The position numbers were made by a program, and so were the translations under genes. From Undaria pinnatifida (taxonomy: Eukaryota; Sar; Phaeophyceae; Laminariales; Alariaceae): a stretch of DNA of 64,000 nt. Each line of letters begins with the position of its first letter. Positions within the stretch are counted from its first letter, which is position 1. Shown here piece after piece: positions 9,535 to 19,400 of this stretch. Under the pieces are notes generated by a model that saw nothing but the letters and a program-made list of their open reading frames with translations, was not told the DNA's origin and searched no databases. The stretch is from positions 62,001 to 126,000 of the forward strand of contig JABAKD010000023.1 of assembly GCA_012845835.1 (NCBI GenBank), in the 5' to 3' direction.

Positions 9535-10765
9535 TCAATCAATAATAAATATTGTGAAAATTAATATACACGCCAGCTGTGAGATCGAAGATTTTGCCGA
9601 AACTCGCCTTTGCAAGCTGTGTGTGATACTCCGATCGCGCGTGTACGGGTTGTGTGTCCTCATTAAGGATATAGGTCGGCAACTCCCCTTGCAACTACAG
9701 TGTAGCTATCAGGGTCCACAGGGTGATGTTAGTCAGTCTGTGCGCGGAAACTATAAAACCCGTTTTTGAGGGGGACAAAATCTGACAGCTGTTGAAGGAA
9801 ATGCTACAATTTATCAAGTAAATCCTGTCAGTCGAACAATCGGTGAGGGGAGGGCGGATTGTGTGAGGATGTAGGGGCCTGGGTTTGATTAAGAGGGAGT
9901 GGGGGGGGGGCGGGACAGGCGGGGTAGCTCAACCTGCGCATGGAAACTATAATCCTACGCTGTAAGACGTACAACCGGTGAGGAGAGGGCGGAGCGTTCG
10001 AGGAGGTGGGCGTGGGGGGGGGGAGGGGTGGGGTGGGGGGGCGAAAGATTTTTACAAAAAACATCAGGTCGCATAGATGTAGGGGTTTTGCTATAATTAT
10101 ACGCGTGGTGCTAGGTCCAGGCGATGGTGCGGGTGGTGGAGAAGGGGTGGGCGTTAGGAGGGGGGGGGGGTGAATTGGGGCAGCGGCATGGATGGCCCTA
10201 GAAAGATATTGAGGTGATATCAAATGCGTGAAAGTGTTTATTACTCTGGAAGAGTCCGTTGCTAGGTGGGGCGTTTGAGCAAGAGGTAGCGGGAAAAAAA
10301 AGGGGGGGGGGGGGGGGGGAGGTTTTCAAGAGGTTCAGGTCACATACTTCGAAGTATAAAATAAAAATACACTCCAGCTGTGAGATTGAAGATTTGGTCG
10401 AAACTCATCTTTGCCAGCTTGTGTGTGATACTCCGATCGCGCGTATTACGCATATATGTAGGGGCTTGCTATACGCGTGGTGCTTGGTCTAGGCGATCGT
10501 GCGGGTGGTGAGGAAGGAGGGGGCGTTGGGGGGGGAGGGGGCGGGGGGGGGATGAATGAAAGCTACGTCATGGGTTTCTAGAAAGATAATGGCGTGATAT
10601 CAATTGCTTACAAGTGTTTATTACTCTTGCGGATTTCTATTGTAGGTGGGGAGTTTGAATAAAAGGGCGGACAAAATAAGGAGGGTGGGGGGAGGGGAGG
10701 CGGAAACGAATAGGAGCTACGGCATGAATGGCTAGGAAGATAATGAGGTGATATCAATAAAAGTA
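9535..10765 (+). repeat. Family X array: at least two ~380-bp units with G tracts
   Basis: CAGCTGTGAGAT(C/T)GAAGATTT.GTCGAAACTC occurs at 9571 and 10375. Both are followed by TTTGC.AGCT..GTGTGATACTCCGATCGCGCGT. The unit ends TGAGGTGATATCAA at about 10210, with variants near 10585 and 10740. GTGTTTATTACTCT follows at 10233 and 10613. Runs of 9-19 G lie near 10013, 10162 and 10302. The first unit is the inverted partner of 4790-5045. Confidence 0.75.
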
Positions 10766-10769
10766 TATA

Positions 10770-10850
10770 TATAATACATAGTCCGCGGCCACTGGTCAGG
10801 CTCCAGTCACTCTGGAGTGGAAGAATGCCCCAGGGAAAACAAAGCAAACC
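10770..10850 (-). mobile_element. Truncated copy of SINE-like family S
   Basis: On the minus strand TTCCCTGGGGCATTC..CCA, CTCCAGAGTGACTGGAGCCTG and GGCCGCGGACT match the 3' half of the 8146-8567 copy. The AAC tail is absent. Confidence 0.6.
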
Positions 10851-10902
10851 AAAGCCATGCTCGTCTGAAGAAGTTACCCTCGAATGCTACTACTATTGTC
10901 AA

Positions 10903-11959
10903 GGGCAGACGACAGAAAGCGGAATACCGCAACCATTCCGCGCCACCGTCCGGTGCTACAGCCGAATACACCCAATTTTCACCCCGATCCACGACGCTGA
11001 TGGGTCAACTCAGCCTCGTGCCGAATTTTGACACAAACACACCTTGCGGCACATCATACCGCGGCATTTCAGCTCGGCCGTTGACATTTATTTTCTGACG
11101 TGACCCATACAGCTTTCTCGCGGAAAATATACCATGGCTCGGTTCTTGGTTTTGTTTTTTTGTGGGGCATCCCTTTTTATAGGTTTAGCGTGTTGGTAGT
11201 TTTTTATACCTGGTAGGTTATTTTCCGGGCATCTCAAGTGAACTCAATTCTCAACCACCAATTTTGAGCGGTGGCACCCCCTCTCTGTGTGGATGTCAAC
11301 AGAATGCGGTGTACGCATAGGTAAGGCAGACAAGAGGGTGGTGTGTGTGCATCGTCAGGGTCGATGGTGGCGCCATTGCAAGCGAGAATTTCACACAGAA
11401 TGCGGTGTACGAATTCGCAAGGCGGGTGTGAGGGTGTGCGTGTGTGCGCCATCAGGGTCGCCCGCGTTTAGCGGGGCCGTCAACTCCCCCTTTGTCCCTT
11501 TCCTCGCCATCCATACGCGTACGTCGGTTGTGCCAGCTATGAATGGCTGAGCAGCGGTTCGTGCCGCGTGCCGAAGGGGTCTTGCACTGATTGATCTTAA
11601 GGGATCCGAAATACGAAAGCGTGCATTCTGAATGCGCGTGTTTCATGACGTGGCGTTCATGGTTGAGAATCGGTCGGAAAATTAAAGGCTGTGGGGCGAG
11701 AAGAGTGAAGAGCCTCGGGTGAAGCCGGTCCGCATGGTACATTTTCCACCAGAAAGCGGTATAAGTCACGTCGAAAAACGGTGACGGCCGAGTTGAAAAG
11801 CTGCGGTATGATCAACGGCAAGGAGTTGGTGTCAAAAACCCGTACGAGGTTGAGCTGACCAATCAGGGTCGCGGATCGGGGTCAAAAAAAATCGTGTGAT
11901 CGGCTTTACCGCACGGCGGCGCGGAATGGTTGCGATATAACGCTTTCTGTCGTCTGCCC
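10903..11959. mobile_element. 1.06-kb foldback element with ~230-bp inverted ends
   Basis: GGGCAGACGACAGAAAGCG at 10903 is matched by the reverse complement at 11941-11959. The match continues inward through CGCAACCATTCCGCGCC, CCCGATCC(A/G)CGAC, TGGTCA(A/G)CTCA.CCTCGT, TTGACACCAA-type and CATACCGC blocks for about 230 bp on each side. The interior holds a ~94-bp tandem duplication (AGAATGCGGTGTACG at 11303 and 11397) but no long conserved frame. This looks like a foldback/MITE-class DNA element. A target-site duplication is not evident. Confidence 0.72.
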
Positions 11960-11998
11960 TATTATTTATAGCGTTGGTTCTCAAGTTAGAGCCGTTCG

Positions 11999-12422
11999 TA
12001 ACGAACAAAAAGAATGTCAGGAATCGTAACATTTGGGGGAGACAAAATATCACGAATCCCTCACGAATCCTGACATTTCATTCTTAACGATCAACGATGA
12101 TATGTCGTTTCGTGAATTTTTCACTCAAAGCACCTCGGAATCGACGTGCTTAACAGCCTTCAATTTTGCTATGCCCAATATTGCCCCCACAGGCCTTGAA
12201 TATCCTCTCGCTCGGTGAAGATAGGGTTTCGTGTCTTTATCGGGCGTTTTTATGTGTTTTCTAGAGGTGTGGCATTTTGTGAGGAATCGTGATTATGAAT
12301 CGTTCGACTAAATCAAGATTTTTTCGTGTCAGAATTCGTGATTTTTTGTCACACATCCTGACATGAAAAATCGGGATTCCTGTAAAAAAAAAGTCAAGAT
12401 TCGTGGTCCTTGTTGTTCGTTA
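11999..12422. mobile_element. 424-bp MITE with TAACGAACAA termini
   Basis: The left end TAACGAACAAAAAG and the reverse complement of the right end TAACGAACAACAAG match. Subterminal copies of CACGAATC(C/T) and its complement occur repeatedly (about 12050, 12068, 12340, 12395), a pattern typical of transposase-binding subterminal repeats. No coding capacity. Confidence 0.6.
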
Positions 12423-12469
12423 GGAATGCCCCTTACCTACGTGGGTCGGAGTTTTATGTGTATTTGCAA

Positions 12470-12665
12470 AAAAAAAAAAAAAAAAATCAACCGCTGAGAG
12501 CGCCTATACTGTATGTAGCAGGGTGGATATGTAGGGACAACTTGATGTGAGTCGACGACGGAGGAAAAAGCTAGAATGTTCTCGTGATAAAAATGAAGGC
12601 GCACGTACCGTAGTGGGGAGGGAAGGGAAACGAACTTGCTGAGTGGCCCCGGTCAACACGCATAT
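12470..12665 (+). repeat. Dispersed repeat family Z, copy 1
   Basis: Starts after an A tract with CTGAGAGCGCCTA and later has TTCTCG and GGCGCACGTACCGTAGTGGGGAG. The same order occurs at 18555-18690 and its 3' part at 56085-56150. In copy 2 a tRNA-like head precedes it, so Z may be the body of a tRNA-derived SINE. Confidence 0.55.
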
Positions 12666-12782
12666 ACTATTTGGTTACGTACCCGGTGGTCTGCAGAGGG
12701 CTGCATGGTGCTGCATGGTTCTGCATGGTGCTGTAAAAAAAAAAATGTAGGTCGAAAACGTCAAATATACCAAAAGATCTAG

Positions 12783-14258
12783 GCACTTCACGGTCTCCTG
12801 CACTACTTGCATTTTGCGTGGAAGCTCGTGAAAGCTTCTACGGAAGCTTTCATCGCTTTCATGGAAGCTTCCATGGAAGATGTGGAAGTTATGAAAGCTT
12901 CCATGGAAACTTCCATGGAAGCAATGGTAGCGGTGGAAGCCTCCATTGGAGCTTCCGTGGAAGCTTCCGTGGGAGACATGGAAGATATGAAAGCTTTCAC
13001 GGAAGTAACTTCCACGGGAGCTTCCACGAAAGCTTCCACGAATACTTCCATGGAAGTAATGGAAGCTTTCGCGGAAGTTGTGGCAGCTTTCACGGAAGTA
13101 ACTCCCACGGAAGCTTTCATGGAAGCTTTCACGGGAGTAACTTCCACGGAAGCTTTCATGGAAGCTTTCATGGAAGTAATGGAAGCTTTCGCGGAAGTTA
13201 TGGAAGCTTTCGCGGAAGTTATGGAAGCTTTCACGGAAGTAACTTCCACGGAAGCTTTCAAGGAAGCTTTCAAGGAAGTAATGGAAGCTTTCGCGGAAGT
13301 TATGGAGGATTTCATGGAAGTAACTTCCACGGAAGCTTTCGTGGAAGCTTCCGTGGAAGCCTTCATGGAAGATATGGAAGATATGAAAGCCTCCACGGAA
13401 GCAACTTCTACGGGAGCTTCCACAAAAGCTTTCACGAAAGCTTCCATGGAAGTAACTTCCACGGAAGCTTTCATGGAAGCTTTCATGCAAGTAATGGAAG
13501 CTTTCGCGGAAGTTATGGAGGATTTCACGGAAGTAACTTCCACGGAAGCTTTCGTGGAAGCTTCCGTGGAAGCTTCCATGGAAGATGTGGAAGATATGAA
13601 AGCTTCCACGGAAGCAACCTCCACGGGAGCTTCCACGAAAGCTCCCACGAAAACTTCCATGGAAGTAAAAACTTCCACGAATGCTTCCATGGAAGCTTTC
13701 ATGAGAAAAATGGAAGCTTTCGTGGAAGTAATGAAAGCTCCCATGAAAGTAAATTCCATGGAAGCTTAGGGTTAGGTTGCTTCCGTGGAAGTTGTTTCCG
13801 CGGAAGCTGAAGCCTTCGTGGAAGTTGCTTCCGTGGAAGTTGCTTCCGTGGAAACTTCCGTGGAAGCTTTAATGGAAGCTCCCGTGGAAGTTGCTTCGGT
13901 GGAAGCCGGAAGTTGCTTCAGTGGAAGCTTTCGTGGAAGTTGCTTCCGTGGAAGCTTCCGTGGAAGCATTCGTGGGAGCTTCCGTGGAAGTAGCTCCGGT
14001 GGAAGCTTTCGTGGAAGCTTCCGTGGAAGTTGCTTCGGTGGAAGCCGGAAGTTGCTTCAGTGGAAGCTTTCGAAGTTGCTTCCGTGAAAGCTTTCATGGA
14101 AGCTTCCATGGCATGGAAGCGTGGAAGCTTCCACACTTCCATGGAAGCTTCCATTGCTTCCACGGAAGCTTCCATATCTTCCGCGGAAGCTTCCATGGAA
14201 GCTTGCACCAGCTTCCACCAAAAATTCAGATAGTGCAGGTGGCCCGCACTTCACAGCG
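12783..14258. repeat. GGAAGCTTCC palindromic satellite bounded by inverted ends
   Basis: About 1.4 kb built from variants of the self-complementary HindIII-containing unit GGAAGCTTCC, spaced by ATG/ACG/GTG and GTAACTT blocks so that spacing is mostly in multiples of 3 (12- and 15-nt units). The flanks are inverted copies: CCTGCACTACTTGCATTTTGCGTGGAAGCT on the left in pieces, and the reverse complement of AGCTTCCACCAAAAATTCAGATAGTGCAGG on the right. Long frames stay open on both strands (e.g. 12807-13769 +, 12818-13810 +, 12803-13759 -). That follows from a stop-free repeat with 3n spacing and is not evidence of a protein. Confidence 0.8.
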
Positions 14259-15228
14259 CCCCTCAGTGTGCTCTGAGAGCACAAAATTCCAACATAAGGT
14301 GCAAAATAATTTCGATTAGTCTGGATACTATACAACTTCATGTATTTTTTTATCTGGTCTGTTATGATGTTAGCAAACACGGTGTAGAAGTTTTACTGCG
14401 AGCAGCATGCGAAGATTGGCATTGAACAAAATGATCAGATTACAGCAGTGACTACAGTAGCGACGCCAAGGTCATCCTACGGTAGAGGTTGAATGTTTTA
14501 GGCCAAACGTTTGTGACCCGTGGAGCTGAAGTGTGGAACTATCGGTCGGTGTGAAAATTTCATTGGATGAGCTCAACTGCTGTAGAAATGCCAACAACAA
14601 CGCAGCTTGGAAAGATGAGTATTGACCTGAAATTCGTCGAACTCATGGCTGACGACCTTGAAATATATTTATCAAAATATCCCATATCGGGTAGTATAAT
14701 ATTTCTACGAGTATACTTAAACTGCTGTTTATACATGTTGTTGGTGTTAGTGTTAGAACTAGGGGATAGGAATGTTGGTTGAGATGCGCGAAACGAATGT
14801 CTTCGAAATCACTTGCACCTGGTGTAGGGTTAGACATCGAGCCCTTCAGACTAGACCTTACACTAGGAGCTCAGAAAAAGTCTGCTGTACTCGTAGTGTG
14901 TGAGGACTCGGCAGGCGTATTAACAATAAAGCCAGGAAAACGATAGAGAAATAACCCAGTAACAAGGTATATAGTGACGAAACCTCTTGCACCACTGCAC
15001 CACTGCACCACTGCAGGACCGGTGTTTGCAATGGTATTATGATACAAGACGCTTCGCAGACGGTATTTGAGACGCAGTTTCAGTAGTAGACAGACGAAAT
15101 GGCACCCTGTGTTCATTGCGTGGCGAAGTCTCCCGCTTCCACTACAGCCGCAGTACTCGTAATATAAGCATGTCAATAGCACTACCATATGCGGGACCAT
15201 TGGGTACGAGGCGCGGGAAAATTGGTTA
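14259..15228. other. Mostly featureless; family X fragment at 14600-14660
   Basis: GCAGCTTGGAAAGATGAGTATTGACC followed by TTCGTCGAACTCATGGCTGACG is the minus-orientation core of family X. A triple CACCACTGCA occurs at about 14992-15015. No supported exon. Confidence 0.5.
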
Positions 15229-15545
15229 CAAGAAGACGCGGGGGATTTAACGCTCCCAACGCGCCCTCGAAAAATCCGCCCTGTCGATGCTGGCAGCATC
15301 CGAGTCGTTGATCTACCACATCCTTCACGAGGACAAGCATGGAACACGTGAAGCCGACATATCATGCACCTTGCAAAGGCGAGTATCGACCGCTGCATTA
15401 GCCGAACTATCAGCTGACATATTCGAAACATTTTCCCTAAAAACATCATGTCCGGACATTGGTATCAAGAAGAAGCGGCCAAATTAACTGTTCCCAAACG
15501 TCCTCGAAAGGGCAGACGGTGACTGCGGCAGTAGCATGGTGCATG
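15229..15545. repeat. Diverged ~240-bp tandem duplication with family X core
   Basis: GAAGACGCGGGGGATTTAACGCTCCCAACGCGCCCTCGAAAA at 15231 has a diverged copy at 15470 (GAAGAAGCGGCCAAATTAACTGTTCCCAAACGTCCTCGAAAG) in matching order. A family X core (TTGCAAAGGCGAGTATCGACC...AGCTGACAT) lies between them at 15373-15420. Confidence 0.5.
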
Positions 15546-16358
15546 ACACGGTTGTTCAGGCTTCCTTGACCGTCCCGACCTGGGCAAGGAGCGTTTGGGC
15601 AGGGAACGAAGGACAATTTGGGGCACACATACAAAATAAAGGGGTCATGCTTTTTTTCTACCCAACCATCAGTGGACGACAAAATAACAACTGGCTTTAC
15701 ACTGCCAGTAGAAAAAAACAAATAGAAGCAAGTGAACGGCTTGACGATGCTCGTCACGATACGAGTTGCATAGTGACGACCACACTACGTGAAAATGCAA
15801 AACAGCTTGGCCTGAAAACCGCAGGGTTTCACATCAAATTATCAGTTGGGTAGCTAAATCAAAGCCAAGTGGCTAAATACTCCATACCATGCCACGCGTC
15901 AAGCGACAAACGCACAAGTCAGATATGACGCAGAACTCCGCAATCAGCGCAAAGAGCGAACTCTTGCACATGGCTAACTATCACGCATCTGGTATCCAAC
16001 CAGTCAAACCGCAGCTTTATGGTGTGTGCTACATACCTGGCATGTGGCATAAGGACAGGGTTAGGGGTTGCGTCTACGCCCGTACCTACATCTCACCACC
16101 AGGACGTGACTCCTAGCTCGCAAACGCGAACAGCCTACCACCCCAAGATACGCGCGACCAGATCGTTAGGCGAGCTCTGCAAGTTTTTACCTACACCGCG
16201 CCAAAAAGTGGGGATCTTTTCGAAATGGCAGTTACAAACGCCGACCGCCAACGCGCACAAGTTCACAACTAGAAACAGCTACAACTTCAAATGTATCGTA
16301 GGGGCGGTCATACCGCGGTCTCCTCTAACACCATACTTGGCGTATCATATGTGCCCTG

Positions 16359-16430
16359 TTATAGAACACAAAGTAGTACCTGCGCCGCCCGAATAACTCG
16401 GCCGTGAAGCTTGTATCCGCTCTTGAGGAC
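16359..16430 (-). CDS. grpE: GrpE last exon
   Basis: Acceptor TCGTGCTCAG, then 17 codons VLKSGYKLHGRVIRAAQ. After RAAQ the sequence GTACTACTTTG could be a donor. Reading straight on gives six more codons (VLLCVL) and a TAA at 16359-16361. GrpE proteins end soon after R(P/A)A.V.V, so direct read-through is the simpler reading, but a further tiny exon cannot be excluded. Confidence 0.85.
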   Translation of the reverse strand, partial: VLKSGYKLHGRVIRAAQVLLCVL

Positions 16431-19400
16431 CTGAGCACGAACCGGCCGATCAGAGCACATCAGAGGGGGAGAAATACGACAGCAAGACAGGGCGACAGCA
16501 TCAGCAAATGCCGGATACGGTCTAGTCTATGGTTCTTGTCGACGTGACGAATACGGTACAGGCTAACGGCTTGGGGCACAGACCATACAAATTATTTCCG
16601 CGGTCATGGTTAATACAGCTTCAAATAATGCAGAAACAAAGGTCGTTACGGTTGTAACGTTCACGTCATTTGGTCCTCAAAAGTACCGTTGTTACAGTTA
16701 CCCGGTCTGACCATGCCGGATTCCTCCACCCGATCTCGGTAAGAAAATGGGGTATTACGCCTACGTAAGCTTTTTTATATCCCGTTTGTGTTCGAGTGAC
16801 GTATTACCGCTCCAATCCTTACCAATAGAGGCACAGTTGATGCGGTTATTATGCTTAAAGTTATCGCCCATGCAATATACATTATTAATTTATTTCCCAG
16901 CAGCAATACCATACAATGAATGGATGTGCACTTTGCTCATGGCAGGGGTAGGTGATTTGACATCCGAAAGTACGTCTAAAAAGGTAAGCTCCAAGCGGTC
17001 ATCGCCGACGTGATATAATTATATTTCCCATGAGATTTACCTTCTTATCGTCAATAAACAGGAAAAGCTTGATAGCTTGATTTTGGGGGCATACTTTTCG
17101 CAACTCGATTACGACCACGGATTCGGGGAGGTTTCGGAGATTCTGACGTTCTTTTTTTCTCATAATATGTGCATACAACTTGACGGAGATTCCGGCAAAA
17201 AACAGAGTTTGTGAGGTCATGTTGGTACCTTTCTTGCAGATATTCTACTTCACGATTGGAAAAAAAAGAGAGGGAGACGATTCCTTTTGCCGTACCCCAA
17301 ATCAGTGAAAAATTTGGGTTCCTGGAAAACTAAACTTCGCGATATATTGATGGTTTTATCCATTTTGGTAGTTTTTTAGCCTATTTTAGGCAGGTATCGG
17401 GTTGTGTTTTTGGTGACCGCCCATATGTAAACTGGTTTTAGTATAGGGACATGTTTGTTCTTTTCTCGACGGTATTCGATTCCCGTAGCCTTCGTGATCA
17501 CGACCAAGGTTATTACATTTTTTAATCCGTTATATTTCAAAAGTTATTGGCTGAAAACAGAGTGTACAAATTGTCCTGCACGGACTATACTACGGTTATT
17601 TTTACAGATACATTTGGTATGGCTAATACAGTTACAGTTGGTACGGTTGATTCAGTTACGGTTGCTACTCTTCACAATACCGTTACAACCGCAGTTACCT
17701 GCCCAACCGTACCGGGTTGCTACGATGGAGGTGGACACAGCGAACATATCACCGTACAGTCGTTACGGATACGGTTATTACGGACGCAGTTGGTACAGTT
17801 ATTATAGTTAAGGGTATTACTCTTCACAGTTCGATTTTCTAATTTTGACGGCGCCGAAAAAAGTGAGACTCCTTTCGAGTTTCACGAAGCGCCTGCCGAA
17901 GACCAATGCACACCAATCGACGTTAGTCCTGTTGCTGGAATTCTTAAAGAAAGCTACATTCTCCTACCGTCAGCGCGGTTACCTGCCCGACCGTGCCGGG
18001 TTCTTGTTCCGGGTCTGGGTAGGCGAACATGGCATCGTGCAGGTGCGGATCAAACTTGTCTCCCCCTGCCCCGTATTTTTCCAGCCCTTGACTACGGAAG
18101 ACCTTCTCGAGCTGCCGGAAAAATTAAACAAGGAAAGTTGAAAAAGGTTGAAGCGGGCAGCTGCCAATTGCTCAACACCTTTTCGGATCCATACGAAGCG
18201 ATAAAGCACGTGAGGAGTGCGGTCAACTGGTCGTGGGGGCGTGTACCACGACATTTCATGCGACGTACCTCATTGCGACCCGACTGCGTTAACGATGTAA
18301 CTGGTGAACTTGTACGCGCGATTGAGTAACGAACCCAACCCTTAGCCCAAGCCCTAGATAAATACGCAACACCTTCAACATATCAGTCCATCTCTATGGA
18401 CTCACTACGCCGGTGAATCATACATGTGTAAGAATTAACCGGTCGCCCCGGTGGTATAGCGGTTGCCCTCGAGTACTACTAGCATTTGTCCTTGAGTCCG
18501 ATTCCCACCTTCATGGGATTTTGAATCTGTTGCAAAAATGCATAACAAAAATGATCAATTGCTGAGAGCGCCTAGCAGCGTGGGTACGCACAGTTCGACG
18601 AGAGTAAACGTGCGGAGAAAATGCCGAATTATTCTCGAACTTCGAAACTAAGGCACGTATCGCAGAGGGGAGGGGGGAGAAGGGCCCTCTATCTAACTCC
18701 GGATCTGGGTTACTGGGGGCGAGAAGAGTGCGAGGATCATAAAGGGATAAAAAAAAAAACTTAAATACTTCAGTTGAAGCTTAATCCCCCCCCCTTGTGT
18801 CTACTCGCTGCACACATTTAAAGGCGAAAAATGTTTACACAGTAACGTTGTAAGTGCATTATAATATAGTCACAACATAGTATGGTTACTGCATGTGTAT
18901 CAGCAGGGATCTCTCTGCATCCACCCAGACTCGAAAGAAAGCGAGGGAGAACGCTGAAATTCCCAAGCGTCTCTCGCAACTTTAACTTTTCTTGTTATCT
19001 AAATACTTTCCCACAACCATTTCACAAAGTACACAGATATGTTTCGCAAATGTTCTTGACCACGTGGTCAAGAAAATTAACATAGCATAATTCCACAGTA
19101 AACGAGAAAAAAAATAAAGAGCACTCTACGTGGTGTTATGGAATAAACACTAGATATTGTAAAAAGCCCGTATAAAAGACCCAAACGTCAGAAACAGCAA
19201 AAAAACAACCGAAAGTTACGCGTCAAACAACCGACCAGTAAATCAAATTTCAAAACTTTACAGTTGATTACCTAGTAAAAGCATGTACTATTCAAACTAC
19301 ATTTCCCTCTTCATGCCCTGGAAGGAACCTATATTTCCTCCACGTCGAAACCTAACACATCACACGGATCTTGATATATCGTCTGAACCAAAATCCCAAA

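Noticed and set aside
12807-13769. 320-codon frame of MEAS/STEAF-type repeats as a structural protein
   Set aside because: Equally long frames exist on the other strand and in another register; palindromic satellite explains them. No splice or start context.
14871-15449. 192-codon minus-strand frame
   Set aside because: No recognisable motif and it runs through the diverged tandem duplication and a family X core.
18444-18520. Functional tRNA gene
   Set aside because: A and B boxes are present but no acceptor stem or anticodon arm closes; better read as a SINE head.
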